Source of the DNA: Eremophila alpestris peregrina | Taxonomy: Eukaryota > Chordata > Aves > Passeriformes > Alaudidae | Reading direction: 5' to 3' | Length of the DNA: 64,000 nucleotides | NCBI GenBank assembly: GCA_009792885.1 | Contig: WMCF01000023.1 | Coordinates: 11,492,013 to 11,556,012 of the forward strand | Part shown: positions 14,601-28,576 of the stretch, piece after piece | Layout: every line of letters begins with the position of its first letter | How positions within the stretch are numbered: the stretch's first letter is position 1 | The notes under the pieces: model-generated | The model's database searches: none | The model's input: the letters and a program-made list of their open reading frames with translations, nothing else | What the model was told of the DNA's origin: nothing | Program-made: the position numbers and the translations under genes

Positions 14601-17039
14601 AGTCACTTAATTTGCCCTATGTTGTTCAGTAGTAGAACAGGAGTAAATGTGTAACTCCAGGAGTCTACTTGTAGGTGTGTCTGGTTACTGTATTTCTTTA
14701 TTCCTAGATTTTTAAGTAGCTGATACTGGAGTAAGCAAAAGCAGATCAAAGGTATTGCGTTATCATTGGCTGCTTTATTGATTACTCAAGCCTCCTTCAC
14801 TCTCTCATTAAAAGGCTTTGAGCCCTCACAATCTCCTGTATTGTGCAAGAGCTGTGCCAGGTGAGCAGCACCCTGTGCCACAGCTGCCAACTGCATGCTG
14901 CACCTTCCTTTCCTTCCAAAATAGTCTTCATTTTAATGGAATTGTCTTCGTTTTGACCTGGCACAGGCCTTGTGATGGGGATTTCTGTTGCTTTTTGAAC
15001 GCAAAAGTTTAGCCAAAAAACCCCAGTGAAATAAGCTTTGGCTCTTGCCTCACATGCTGTGGATCTGGGGGAGGAAGTTGGAAGCAGGTACTTGAATAAT
15101 TTCCAACATTGCATGTTAGTCTTGGGTGGAATTAAACTGCTCTAAAATGAGCTGCTGCCATGGGAACAAGGTATTAATAATTTCAGTGTGCTGAAGAATG
15201 CTTAGTCAGGATTTGGGAAAATAGCCACCCAAACCATTACCTCCTGAGTCTTCATTCCTTGCTTCTGCACCATGATGTTCCTGGTTACGGCCCCAACATC
15301 AGTAAGTGGGACATGGGAAGGAGCTGAGGTTGCCTTTAGGACTCTGAGGCATTTCAGTGCAGTGATAAATGGCAGAAGTGACTCCTGAACTGCCCTTCAT
15401 GAAGAATCTCTCCCTTTTGTTTGACACCAGTGGCTCTGTGCTGCAATGATTGCTGCTGAGGATGCAGCTGTGAAAAGGAGCTGGGAGTGTGCCTGGTTTG
15501 TTGTTATCAGCAGGTGCCGTGTTGAGGGGGAATTTGGAGTAGATCAGGTAAAGGAATAGAGGACCAGAGCTCTTCCCCCGAACCTCAAACCTTTTAGTGA
15601 GGTGTGAAGGGTAGGTAGGGGGCTGTTGTCTCCAAACATCCCTTAAGGGTAGTTCTTTGCAGAGGTACCTGGCATAAGATTGCATAGATCTGGACCAAAA
15701 TATGTCATCTTCATGCCATGAGCTCCATCCCCAGCCTAATTCAGCAGCAACCAGAGAGAGAACCATATTCTTTCTATTTTAGGGTTAAATATCTACTTGA
15801 CTGGCATTTCTATTCTCAATTCATTAAAATTAGAATGACTCTCTAAGACCTCAGCCATTCATTAACCAACAAGCCAGTGCTGATTTTAATTTCCATGGCT
15901 GCAATTTAATTTTGCACAAAGATTATAGATACTTCTGTGATTGCCTTTCAGCAGGCTCACTGGTATTTCTGCCATGACCCTGTTATAACTAGCAGGGACA
16001 TACTAATGCCTTCCTGCTTAAACCTGTCTGAGAATCTATTAATGGGGTGGCCTACTTCCAAATTGCAAAGAGGAGCAAAAGCTCATCAGGCAATGTAAAT
16101 GGTGATAATTTCAGCAAATGCTTTCTGTGTAAGGAGATTGATGTTTTAAGTGTCCCAGCAAATTGGTAATAATGATCAGCAATTCTCCACCATTCTTCAC
16201 ATAGGAACGGGTCTTTGAAAGAAGCAATTAAGTGCAGCCACCTTCTGGACTGGGCTAATGTAGACTTCTCTTATTGTTCTGTAAGTTAACTGTTAGACCT
16301 GCAAGTCATGTTTAATGAGCTTTCTGCTTCCAGCCCAGCAAGGAGCCTGTAATGAAGCTGGAGAAATGTGACCAGCATTTATGGCAAGCGCCTACTTCAG
16401 CTTTCAAATGGCACTGGACAAAGCTGTGATTTCCTCGTAGTGGAAATGTGATAAAGCAGGAGATGAGCAATAATTCTGCAACATCTGCTGTTCTGTTGAG
16501 CTGTTTGCTCATCTTACAGGTAGTGACTGCAGGATGAACATCAGGTGCTTCCCTAGTGCAATGTTGTAGGAAGATTTCCGATTGGATTCTGTGTACATTC
16601 TGATTCTGTATTCATAGATGCAAGGAAGAGATTTAAATTGAAGGTAAAAATAAATGCAGAAGCTTCATTTTAACTTTGCTGCAGGAAACATTACTGGCAT
16701 GTCTGTATATCGCAGTAACCCCTGAACAGCTTCACCTGCCCAACTGCAAGATGATAAAATTAAAAGCCTTTGACTGAAACCCAGGGACCAGTTTTTGTAT
16801 CCTATGTCCTGCTTAACACGACAACTCAGTTTTCTGATTCAGTCTCCTCCTGAGCCTATGTAAACCTCTTGAACTTAGTGTCCTTTCAGAGGGTGACCCT
16901 GCCTGAGTGAAGAGCAGAGGTGCTGTCAGCTCATTTAGTAGATTCAAGGTCCTGCTTTGGTAAGACACCAAGCAATCAGGCACTAACCACACTGATGCCA
17001 GTCATCCTTTTACAGACCTTTTTACTCCTAAGTCAGGTG
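11655..17039. other. Non-coding DNA, no gene recognised
   Basis: No exon or RNA gene is recognised. A T-run of 16 sits at 13595-13610, followed by a C/T-rich tail, and a short CTG run lies near 13725-13740. A 155-codon open frame on the - strand (15299-15766) has no recognisable motif and is most likely chance. Confidence 0.6.
13595..13610. repeat. Poly-T run
   Basis: Sixteen consecutive T, continuing as CTCC and seven more T. No element body that could own this as a tail was recognised on either side. Confidence 0.8.
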
Positions 17040-17260
17040 TTCTCCAGCCTAATGGGTCCCAGACTATTCAGTCATTCCTTAGACTGACTTTTAATCATTC
17101 TTGCTGCCTTTCCATGGGCATATTCCAGCTCTAATTTATCTTGTTTGAGGTGAGAGGACCAGGGCTTCATGTAGAATTCAATGTGTGAATTAGCTGTGGA
17201 TTTATAATGCTGTCTTCCCTATTCCAGTGTGGGTTCCTAATGAACTTCACTGATGACCTC
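17040..17260 (-). mobile_element. Old CR1 LINE remnant (- strand)
   Basis: Read on the + strand, the order of landmarks follows the reverse complement of an older amniote-type CR1. It has TTCCAGCTCTAAT near 17122, a GAGGTGAGAGGACCAG segment near 17146, GTGGATTTATAATG near 17196 and GGTTCCTAATG near 17231. No frame is open and the copy is much more diverged than the other CR1 fragments here. Both edges are approximate. I recognise this by eye from the remembered consensus. Confidence 0.6.
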
Positions 17261-20050
17261 CTTTCACTGGGAGCTGAATCCTTAGCTCTATCCTATGTTT
17301 TGTAACTTTTAAATTATTCTTTTTCTATTCAGAAAAATCACTTCTTATCCTGAAGCTTTTAGCTTTCGAGAACTTAAGATATTTATCACAACTCTTCTTG
17401 AAATCCAGATTATGTGAGATGAATCATTTCATTCACCTGGCTGCTGACATTTTGTGTGAACTCCAAGAGGCTGGAAAAGCAGCAGATGTACTGACTCTGC
17501 AAGGAGCTTGTATTTATCTGGGTATCTGTTGTCCTTTAAAGGCTTCACAAAGTTGCCAGATACAAGCATTAGTCATAGAGACCTGTGGCTCCTTGCAAAA
17601 TATTTTCTAAAGGCTGCATGTTTTTAATTTTTCAGTAACCAGGCTGTCTCAACTATGTGTCCTTAAATTCGGAAATGAACACAATCTAATCCTGTTTTTT
17701 TATCAGTCTTTTTTGCTATTTGTACCAGAAGTACTCCTATGATCATTGACATTTCAGACACACTCTGAAAAGCCTCTGCTGTGAGAACCTCCCCGGTTTA
17801 TGTTTGTGTAACTCTTGCAATAAAAGCTATGTAGGCTTTAATGGGTATGGGTTTTGGTAGTTAATTGAAACAGCTTTCAGATTAATTCCTTTATAAAGAA
17901 TATCAAGAAACTAGCTATATATCTTTCCCCTATTTACACATTTTATTTTAACATCAACTCTCTTTAAAAGGAGAAAAAATACCCAGACAGACATCTCACA
18001 CTTACAGTGTTTTTTGATGTTCTGGCAAAGGCAAAAGGCTCTTCAGATTTGGAAAATTACACTTCTGTCTCTTTACACAGATCAGTGGAAAGCAGTTGCT
18101 GCTGTAAGCAAGAATTACACTCCTTAGTTTTCTTCTGGCAAGACAAAATACTTTGTATAGAACTTAAAATGTTCATAAAAGTCTCTTCATTGCTCTAAAT
18201 CTGAGTGGTCACATTTAAAGAAAAAATCAGTGCTGCTGTTTCCCCATTCAGGTCAGCTCCTCTAGGTATGATTATTTCTTTTTGTGTTTACCCAGTTCCA
18301 GCTGGTAAGACCATCTATCTTTTGGTCACAATGGGCTTGAGCTTTGAGCAGAGCTCACACTGGCACTGTGAGGAGAGTTTATGGCATTTCACATTGATTT
18401 CTCCGTGCCATTACAATTCATCAGCTTGTTTTCATCCCTTGGAGGTATGCAGAAATGCAAATGCTAACCTAGTTCTCTCAATTTCTAGAAGTAGCTGAAA
18501 CCAATGAGTGCTGTTAGGAGCTAAATATCTCAGCTGTTGTAACATGGGAGTCTTTGCAATGGTACCCAAATTGGGCAGTTAGCAGGCACGTAAATTGCAT
18601 ATCAGCACACAGGGCAATTTTTTTGCCTCTGTTCTTATTTCAAGTTGCAACATTTCACTTAGTATTTTTTACAGGTTCAAGCAGAATACATATTGAATTG
18701 CCAGCACTAGTGGCAAAAACATGCTTGGGGCTTCCTCAGCACCTGAGCTGCTTTGTCAGACAGCTCTTCTAGTTTGTTGTTGGGCTTTTTGATAAACGTT
18801 CACTTCTCGTGTTTTTGTTATTATGAGAGCTAGAAGCCTGTATTTTCTTAAATAAAACCTGATGTGACACATGTTTATGTTTCACATGGGAAAATACACT
18901 GAAACCCTTTAAGTGGAAAATGAAAAGGCAAGTTTTCACAACGAAGTAAGTACAATAGAGACACCGTATTATTTTATGAATGTATTTCTTATTATATAAC
19001 TCCAGTCTCTGAACTTTTCAACAAGAAAAAGGAAATTCAGGATGCTCAGTGCCTGGGCTGAGATTTGTGTGAAAGCTGTTGGCTTTCAGAAGTGAGGACT
19101 GTTGCAGTTGCTGTTGGAGTTGGTGAAACCTGTGGCTGCTCAGACCCTGGAAAACCAGGCTGGTTTTGTTCAGGTGTGCAGCTGGGGAGTTGGATGTGGA
19201 TATCTGATCATCACATTCTGGGCTTAGGTACAGTGTCATCTTTACTGCCCAGTCTGCCTTTCCACATTGTTTGATTGAGTTCACCTGCACCTTGGTCTCA
19301 CAGCTGCTGAAGCCTCTGACAAAACTTCCTTTTATTTTTCCACGTTGTGTGATTGAGCTGTGCCAGATCCTTGCACGATTCTCTCTTATCACATGGGAAA
19401 AATGATATGAAAAGGCAATTCCTGGTAATTTTCCCCTTTGCTTTTAAAGATCATCACATTATAGTAATCAGGCCAACACCAACATAAGTGTGGTATTAGC
19501 TGAGAGTTATTAGCTTTGATGTTGATTAGTGCAGCAGAGGTTACTAGAGTGCTGTTTTTGTTACATGCTTGGGTTTTTAAAATTTGGCAGGAGGTACGAG
19601 GAAGAAAGATAGGTGTTCTGACTTGGGCATATGAACAGAAAGAAAATCAAAGCTAATTTAAATTCTCCAAGTTTCCTGGTTGATGCAGTGTTTTATACCT
19701 CCTGACAGAACTCACTGAACACAAGAGCCCCAAACTGTGTGTGCAGCAATAATGATATCCCAGAACTCTTCACATGCCATGGGCTACAGCTGCTGTCAGA
19801 TTTACATCCTGATTCCAGCAAGCAGTCCTGCTCTACAAACCCCTGGTGCACAGTTTAGTCTCTGCAGGCTGCATTGGCATCACTGAACTGCTGCCCTAGA
19901 AAGGCAGTATAAATGGAGTCTGTGAAATTCTAAAACACTGCAATGAACACTTCTGAGGAAGATGCTTCTCTAGATCCCTGTGTGCTAGCATTTATGTGGG
20001 AGAGATTTGGGGTTTTTTTTTTGTTTCTTAGGTATTCTTTCTTACATTCT

Positions 20051-20120
20051 TAATATAACAATATTAATAATATATTGAATATTCAAAAATATTTACTGAA
20101 TATACAGTATTAACATATAT
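20051..20120. repeat. AT-rich block with 12-bp palindrome
   Basis: About 70 bases are almost entirely A and T. They include the perfect palindrome TTGAATATTCAA at 20075-20086 and several ATATT/AATAT units. Blocks of this kind can act as easily unwound or matrix-attachment DNA, but the sequence alone does not show that. Confidence 0.6.
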
Positions 20121-23100
20121 CCCTAATTATTTTTGGTTTTAATTCAGAGACATTTTTGGATACTGAATTCTTCCGTTAAATGAAACAAAACTATCCTTAG
20201 ACATTTCTGACAATGACATCTTTATTTTCAGCTGAGGACATTTTGTTTTGAACTACTGGTCTCAAGATTTATTTTCTCCATTTCCCCATCTCCTTTTCAT
20301 CAGGTTTAAATGCAGTCATGATCGTTAGTCTCAGTCCCAAGCCTTCAGTGTTCCCTTTTCTTGGTTTCAATTTGATTACAGCTATATCAGGAATATTGCC
20401 TTGTAATCCACCTCCAGATATATGGCTTTCTTTCACTGTGTATATTCTCCTAGGAAATCCAATGTGTAAATTGATTTCAGGGCATGAGCTGAAAAGATTT
20501 TGCAGATGTGGAGTGGTCAAATTTTTTCAAATGTCAGTCCTGATTTCAGGTTTTATCTTTGATATGCCACTTGAAAGTGCTGGAGAAGATCCTGGCTTGC
20601 AAAATGTGGCTGCTGAGCTCTTTGAAAGTGGAATCTCTTGCATTCTCTCCATTGGGACATCCAAGTTGCTAGGTGCTTTTCATCACTGTTACAACAAAAA
20701 TGACCCCTTCTTTTTTTCCTCAAACTGAGGAAGCATAACTGGCTCTTAATACTAGGAAAAGCTGTTAGCTGTATTCACAGAAGTGTGAGATCTGTTTCTC
20801 TTGCCAATTTTTGGTTTATTTAAAGCTAGTTATTGAAACCCCTAAGCACTTCTGTATGTCTGTAAGCTCAGGTGGGATCTGTCTTACCCATATCTAAAGA
20901 AGGAGACATTGCTGCATTGCTCTGGTGGATGGATGTGTGGCAGAGCTATTACTCATAGGCAAAGAAATAAAACTGTCTGTTGTACATCCATCCATTCCTC
21001 CCATCTGTTGTGGAGAGATGCCAAAGAACATCAGTACTTGGGTGTAGGTTCACATCACACTCAGATGATGTGAGGCCCAGTTGCCCCTCCGTTGAACTTA
21101 TTCTGAACTGGCTCCCATGCACATTGAAACAGGTCCTACAAAGCCATCTATTTATTTTAGGAAGGTTAAACTTCCTGGTTCAGCACACTGTGCTTGTTGA
21201 TGATGAGACAAGAGGTCAGAGCTGTCTTCCCTCCCAGTGATAAGCAAACATTACCCCTCTTGGGAGCAGCTCACTGTTGAAGCTTTGCTTTGGGTGAGGA
21301 TGCTTCCATTCCAGTGCCAGTGCTTGTGTCCTGGGCTTGCATTCCCACCTTGGGATGCTTTGGATAGGGGCTCCATGGATGGCCGAAAGCTGGGGAAGGT
21401 GCATCAGGCCCACTCTAACAATCTCTGCTGTCAGTTTGGTAGGAAGGTAGTTCAGATCAGTGACTGGCAGGTGCTTCTGAGCCATTGTCTGCAGCAGGTG
21501 ATGGTTAATTCAGAAAGAAGGGATAGGTGAGTGTATTCCCATATAAAGAGTGTAGAAAGCCCATTTTCATAAGTATGGTCCTAAATCTTGCTGTCTGAAC
21601 CAGAGGCATTTACTCACCAGCCTTTCAGACCATCCTGGCTGTTTTGGCATTCAATATTTAGAGGTAAAAATCCACCCCAATGTGTCTTTAATGTAAGTTC
21701 AGTCATTGCTGCAAATCGTTCTGCATATAGTTTGGGATTGCTGTGGAGATGGTTCTGAAATGAGCCCTTGAAAATACTATTAAATGGGGATGTGTGCAAG
21801 AATGAAACACCTTTGACCCTTTGAACTCCCCTGGGCTGTTTAAAATAGTGATTGGTGCATTCTCTTACCCAGTCCAGTCATCCTCCTGAGTGTTTACTGA
21901 GCTGTATATTCTGGGCATTGATGGATGAGCTCTGGACAATCTTGCTGGTGCAGTTGTAAAAGGTGCTGCTCCCTGCCCTGTATTTTCCTGGGGGTAATGG
22001 ACCCATAACAGAAACAGCAGAAGGTAGCATGCATTGGTAGCTGCAGTAAAAAAATCCAGTATCTCAGCCTAAAAATACTTCTTAAGCTGTTCCAAGGAAA
22101 TTCTTCAAAGCCAGGGCACTGTCAGGGCTACAGTGTAAGACAGGGGCACAGTTTCTCTGTTAGTATGACATGCTCAGATACACCAGTGTAAAGCTGATGG
22201 ATTTTTCTTAAGCTGCTTTTTTCTGTTTTGACAAGGACTGGAGAAAAGCCAGAGTGATATCTGCTCAGGCTTTGCCTCCCTTGGGTTTTTGGGAGCACAG
22301 GCTTCTCTTGCAATCTGCAGTACAGTTCCAACTGATTTAAACAGACCCAGAACCAACCTCATGCTCTTGTTTGGGTGGTTATCTTGCTGAGCTGTTGCTT
22401 TCCTTTCTCTGTCATATTAGCCCTGGGCTAGAGGATATTTTCCTTTAGGCCCCAGTTCTGGGAACCAGGGGATTGCCCAGAAATGCGACCTGAAAGTGCT
22501 GAAACATCTTGCATATCTTGTATCTCCTATTTGAGAACCAGGAAGGAAATAAAAGAACAGAAAAATTATCTTTGAAAATCTCACAGTGTGGTGTTTTGTT
22601 GATTTTTGTTTGGTCATTTTTTTTCAAGTTGGCCTCAGGAGTTTCATGGTTTGACTCCTGAGTATGCAGAAGTTCTGTGAACACGCAGGAGTCTTGGCAA
22701 TCATGGGGAGTCATGATGAAAGACAAATACAGCCTCATGGTTACTGTAGTCCCTCTGAACAAGGAAAATCCTTAGTGTCTGAAACTCCATAATTTCTAAG
22801 CTTCTGGGATGCTCCCCCTCTTGTCTTGTGACTTCTCCAGCAGGAACACAGAAAATGATGTTGGCCAGCCAGCTCCATGTTTTGGGCAGGTTGCTCTTAG
22901 TACTGTCGTACCATGATATCTGTTTCAAAAGCACTGCTGACACATGGATCCTTTGTCCTTGGTATGCTGGTGGTGCTTCAAGGCAGGAAGAACTTCTCTT
23001 TAGGAAGAACTTGCAGAGGAAACAGGAGCTGTGTTTTTAGCAGAGAACTCGGAACAATTTTGCTCATTTGGAATAGGATGCTTGGCTTGATCCCGCAAGT

Positions 23101-23756
23101 TCCCCTTACTACAGAAGGATCTCAACAAAGTATTGTCAAGCCTGGGCTTGCTGTGAAGTGATGTGGAGTTTCCTGACGCAGAGCAGCTCTTCTGCAGACT
23201 TCCCAATGTCCTGTACCTCAGGCTGTGGGGCTCCCTTCCTTGGCTTGGTCTTAACAAGCTTCTCTCTTCTGTGGGTCATACCCAGACAGTATCTCTTTGA
23301 GGGGAAAGTCAGTAGCAGCACCTATAATTTGCTGTTTATCATTTGCTGTCTATTGATTCTGGTGGTGGAGAGTGGTTTCAGGGCTCCATGCTAAGAATTT
23401 GTAGCGTAATAAACCAAGCATCATCTTGCCTCCTAAATCAGGACAAATGGTCTCACTGCTGTCTTTTCAGGACAGTGTTAGCAGATGAGCCAGACACTCT
23501 GTGGCCTGTGCAGACCATGACAGCAGCACAAATCATGACCTCGAGGACAGTAATTGTAGCTAAATTATTCCCTTATTGCTTCTATCAGCAGCATTCTCCA
23601 TGTCACAGACGTGGCTTTTGTCTGACACCTATGCTGCCCCTCTGTTAGTCTGATAATCTGCCAGGCACGTTCTTATGTACTGTTTGTATTATTTTGCTTG
23701 CTGGGAGCCCCTTTCACATACCAGCCAAGGAGTTTCACTCTCAGAATACCTATATT

Positions 23757-23774
23757 AAAAAAAAAAAAAAAAAA
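23757..23774. repeat. Poly-A run (18 A)
   Basis: Eighteen consecutive A followed by CCAACCAAACG. The sequence before it does not resemble a processed transcript or a SINE that I recognise, so I call it a homopolymer rather than a retroposon tail. Confidence 0.85.
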
Positions 23775-26700
23775 CCAACCAAACGTAAAACCCTCCGTGG
23801 AAAGACCAGTTTAAAGTTTAAAACAGCTGCCTGTTTGTCAATCCAGACACGAAATAGGTAATGACTTGGCATCTTGCCAGCAGCTCCCATTCCTCTGCCA
23901 TGAATAATGAGATAATGTGTTTGAAATTAACTCTTTGTCTTACACTGGCAGATCCCAGGAGTAGAATCTCCAAATGTGCTTGTAAAACATGGTTAATGTG
24001 GATTGATCTCTCCCTCTTTTCACAGAGACAACCATGTTGAGCTCCCAGTTAGCAAATTTAACTCTGAATAGGAGAGGAGAACAATTAAGAGCTGGGAGAA
24101 GAATTTTCTGGCTGTGATTTAAGAAGGGCTAATGGAACAGATAGTTCAGGCCAGATGCAAGAGGCTATTTTGGTTCTTAATTCTTGGTGGAGTAAATGGG
24201 AAAGCCAATAAAACACAGACCTATTCTAATGAAACCAATGGTAAATAAGGAATGTAAATAGCTTGTTGAATATGGTCCCTACTGTGGTACACAAGGAAAA
24301 CAGAAGACAAAGTTCTCCTGTCAAAACATGTCCTTATTGTGTTAACAGAAATAAATATGTGAAAATGAACTGAGCAAATTGGAAGCAAAAAATTAGTTTC
24401 TCTTCTCTTCTGAGCAAAAGCAGGCAGGACACAAACTGTATTTTTGTTACTGGGCGTTTCTTTTTGCTAAGTTTCAGGCAGGGAAGAATGTTATTTGCAC
24501 CAGGTAAAAACAGATTCCAGAAAATAAATTAACATTTTCTTAGCATTGAAATGCTGATGCAATGCTAAGTACAGTTTTGTAAATAACACATTAATTAAAA
24601 AACCAAACCCAAATATGTTTAAACCAGTCCCAGTGGTCTGCATTAGATGAACTACAACTGGCAGAAGCAGAGATATTAAATCTTTAATCACTTTCACAAA
24701 GAGGAGGAGACCTCCAAAGATGTGCAGCTCTCTGACGTTGAGCCACTTTTAGGAAATATTAATTTAAATTTGACTACCAAAGTCTTTTTGATCTTTCAAA
24801 ATAGTTGTAGCCAGGAGAATACTAAAAGGCCTTCTTTTTATGTAAATAGCTTGTCTCAAAATTTATGTGGATGTGATCTTAGCTGAGACAAACGTCTTCT
24901 GTGTACATTGAAATACAGCGTGAGCTATGGGAGAGAAGATGAATTTCAGCCAAAGATAAATATAAACAGTACATGTTGAGCTTTAGCAGAAGGTATTTCT
25001 GGTTGCAGCCTAATAGGCAGCTGTCTCTTGGTGCTTGCAGCATTGCTTTGGCTTCTGACCAATGGGAGAAAATGATGCGTTTGGCGTTTTGTTGCAAATT
25101 TGAGAGTCCTGCTACTTGGAGCATCTTTGCATTTGTTGAGCAGTGCACATGTATATTTGTGCTCCTTTTGAGGAGCAGGTGTCCTGCATTGAGGCTGTCC
25201 ATCAGTCTTTGCAGGACGAGGACATAAATAATTTATACCAATTTAATTGATGGGGCTGTTGCAAAAGCAGCTCTTCATATACATTTACTTTGCTCACCGT
25301 TCCTGGTTTCAATGGACAAAACCTGTCATAAAATAAGTGCAAGTACTCAGCAAATCAGGTTTTTTCTTTGTCAGTTCTGCTCATCTGGAATGAAAGCCAC
25401 CTCTTGGAATGTGTGTAGATAGCTCAGCTCCATGGATACTTGAATTCAGCCTAATTCCTGTGGAATGAGAAACTGAGTGGGAAACATAAGACACACACCA
25501 AACTGCAGTTGAAAAATAGTTGACATTTATCTCTGTAAGCTTCTGTAAGGTGATTAAAACTGCTCAGCTGGTGTTGATGGAGGGCAGTTCTGCAGGAGCC
25601 AGGCATTGTGAGCCATGCCAAATGATGTGAGCTGGAGGTCTGTCTTAGTAAAGCTGGTGGTCACAAGTCCTGAGGGCATGTACTCACAGCTACCTTGGAA
25701 ACAAAAAGCTGTTGTGGGACAATACACCCTCCTGAAATTGGGTAAATGCTGGTACCTCTCTTCATGTCTTCTTCTGTTTAGGTGTGTGTTTATCCAGATA
25801 CGTATGTGGACATATAAAAGAGAAGGGATGCAGTATATGTCAATTAGGATGGTTAAAAATTGTCAGACATAATTTTAATACTTTGGGAAAATGAAAATCA
25901 CTGGGTTTGACTGTCTTCTGTTGTATGCCTTAGCAGCAGAGTCCATGAGCTTGCTGGTGAGTGCTCTTGCTAGTTTTAGACTTTTTTCTTGCGGAAGACG
26001 AACATGTAGAGAAAAGCAATCCCAGAGTACTGTCAGTTCATTGCTGTTGGCAAGTGCAGAGTTGGTCCTGATGCAGGACCAAAATGAAGTTGCTTTGTGT
26101 TTGGCATGAGACATGTGAGACAAATATTGTGTTATGCTGAATGAATGACATCTTCCTTTGGCACCTCATCCAAACCAAATCAAAAAGCTACATCATCCAC
26201 TGGAAAGAAAATGCTTGCAGCCACAAAGCAAGCAGGGCACCAAAAGGGGTCTGTTTAACAATTCATGTCTTGCTAATGGGAAAATACATAAAGCAAGTAA
26301 TTTGCTGTAGCAGGCACTTTTAAGACTTTCACAGGGGTTTTTAATGCTGTGTGAGTATTGCTGCCCAGTAATTGGTGTCATAACTTTTAGTGGTGACTGG
26401 CCTGCAGAGAAATTACAGTCTGTGCCTAAGAGATGCAGTGAGAGCTCTTGCCACAGGGAGTTTTATGTCATAGTCTGGACTTAATATAACATAGGCAGCA
26501 GAAGGTTAAAAGGACAGAAAGCAGAAAATATAATCTGGTGACTTGTGGGTGACAGTAGGGAGGGAACAGTCACATCTTGCAGCCAGATATATCTGAAGAG
26601 GCGTGTCAGACTGCTGAAGATAACAGGTTCATAATATCATTCCTTGCTTCCTTGCTATGGAGAGCTCCATAGCCAGACTGTCCTTGTAACAGTGATGGAA

Positions 26701-28576
26701 ACATAGAAATCCTGGACTGGAAGTTACATTTGAAGTATATTGGGAGTTTTGAGCATTCTCCGACTGTTTTAGAATGTAAAATGTACCACATACTGCTGTG
26801 GATGTCTGGTGTTCACATTTCTCAATTGTCAGCTCACAGACTAATTTTCCCAGCTGTGTGGCAGCAAAACCACTCCTGGGCTCCAGGTCAGGTGATAGTG
26901 GGTTTTTGTTAGCAAATGACATTGCTTGCATCAGTCCCAGCAGAGGTTTTCTTGATCATTTGAAACACAAAGGCAATCTAACATTTTCCTCTGCTTGGTA
27001 ACAACCTCTTTAGGCCTGACTCAAGGTACCAAAAGGTACAAGACACGGGGTCAGGTGTGTCTGACACAATACCTGTGTGGTACCTATTTATGAAATTGGT
27101 TCATGTGATCAGCCATCTTGTGTTCTGCACTGAGCTTCTTGGTTGGTTGTTCTTTGTGCTGCTTCCTGAGAAAAGTGGTTTGAAAGCCAGAGGAGTCCAA
27201 GGAAGTTTTTCTTGGCTGGTCCTAGCCAAACTGGCATTCTTGTGTGTAAGTTACAGCCTTCAGTTATATATCACCATTTGATTTTTAGGGCTATTTCTGC
27301 TACCCAGCAGTCATTGGGAAAAAACCCCCAACAAGCACATTATGAAGTAGATTTGCTTCAGCTGCTCTTTTCTTCTCAATGTCTTCCATCACTGCCAGGA
27401 ACTTCTGTCTGAGGCAGTACATTGGAAAAGTTTAGGCTTTTGATTTCATGTTACCGTTCTGGGTGAGCCATGGTGCATAAACCAGCAGTGATTTTTCACA
27501 CTGACAGCACACAGATAATGTTTGTTTAACTTAGTCATTCTATGGGAGGCAAGGCTGAGTGAATGTCAGCTTGTTTTCTGAAATGCCAGCCTTTTCAGCC
27601 AAGAGCTCTCCCTTTGCTGTATGTTCAGAGCTGCTGATGCATCTGAGGGATGCCTCCTAGATTGGGATATTTTTGCATAAATACCTACCTGACAGCTGTT
27701 TACAAAAAAATTGCTACTTTGCATAAGTTTTGTATATTTTTTGGTCTCACTTATTAAAGACCAGCTTTCATTATCTACATGAAAGGTACAATTCATGTTT
27801 GCCTAAGTATGTTAAAATCATAGAAAATAGCTCTGTGCTTCCCTGTAAGAGGTGTTTCTGTGGTCAGTCCTGGTGTCATTTGAACACAGAGAAATTCCCC
27901 TCATGCAGAGATGTTGGTTTCTGATTTTTGTGTCTTAAAATAGCGTAGTGCAGAGTGTGGTTTTGGTTTTGCAGCTTTCTCTCTGTGTAGTTCTGAGCTG
28001 ACAAGATGCTTGTTTGTCAAACTGAGAGCTTGAATATCTGGCTGTTCTCAAAATGCCAGCACTATAATAGTATTTAGCATATGCTAAAATAGTTGAAAAA
28101 TGTAAGACCTTTTACTTGATTAAGTCAATTTCCTTACAAAGATCTGACAGATTTCAATAAAGTTTGTTCCCCATCATTAAAATGACATTGCAATAATTAG
28201 AACCAAAAAGCTTCTCTTCCAGCTTTTCACATGCTTGTTCACACAAACAATTTCGGTATTGAAGAAAACATTATGAAATAAGTAAAGTGGTTGACCATTT
28301 GGGGATTTTTTAAGTGACCAAATTATGCTTTTCCTCTATTTGTGTTTAGAATAATTAAATAAGTAAAAGAGTAATACAGAACACCTGTCTGTAAAAGTTT
28401 ACATGGCCTTTAGCAAGGATAAGGTTCCTGGAACTGTTTGGTAGGAAGCTGATTGAGTGGTGTGAGTTTTAAAAGAGAGCTACATCCCCAGGAGTGCAGC
28501 ACATTCTTGTTCTCTGCACACTGACTGTTGCAGATGGCAGAGTCCTGCGTGGTCTCTACAGGAGCATGCACATGGC

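Larger units (their letters stand above)
17261..28576. other. Non-coding DNA, no gene recognised
   Basis: No exon or RNA gene is recognised. The stretch holds an AT-rich block with a perfect palindrome (20051-20120) and an 18-base A-run (23757-23774), listed separately. Short open frames here, such as 20318-20728 on the + strand, carry no recognisable domain. Confidence 0.6.

Noticed and set aside
18360..18440. Possible further piece of the old - strand CR1 seen at 17.0 kb
   Set aside because: A weak likeness to the CR1 segment around a GAATTTCATCTGCCATTT block, but the spacing from the 17.0 kb remnant is too large and the match too poor to support.
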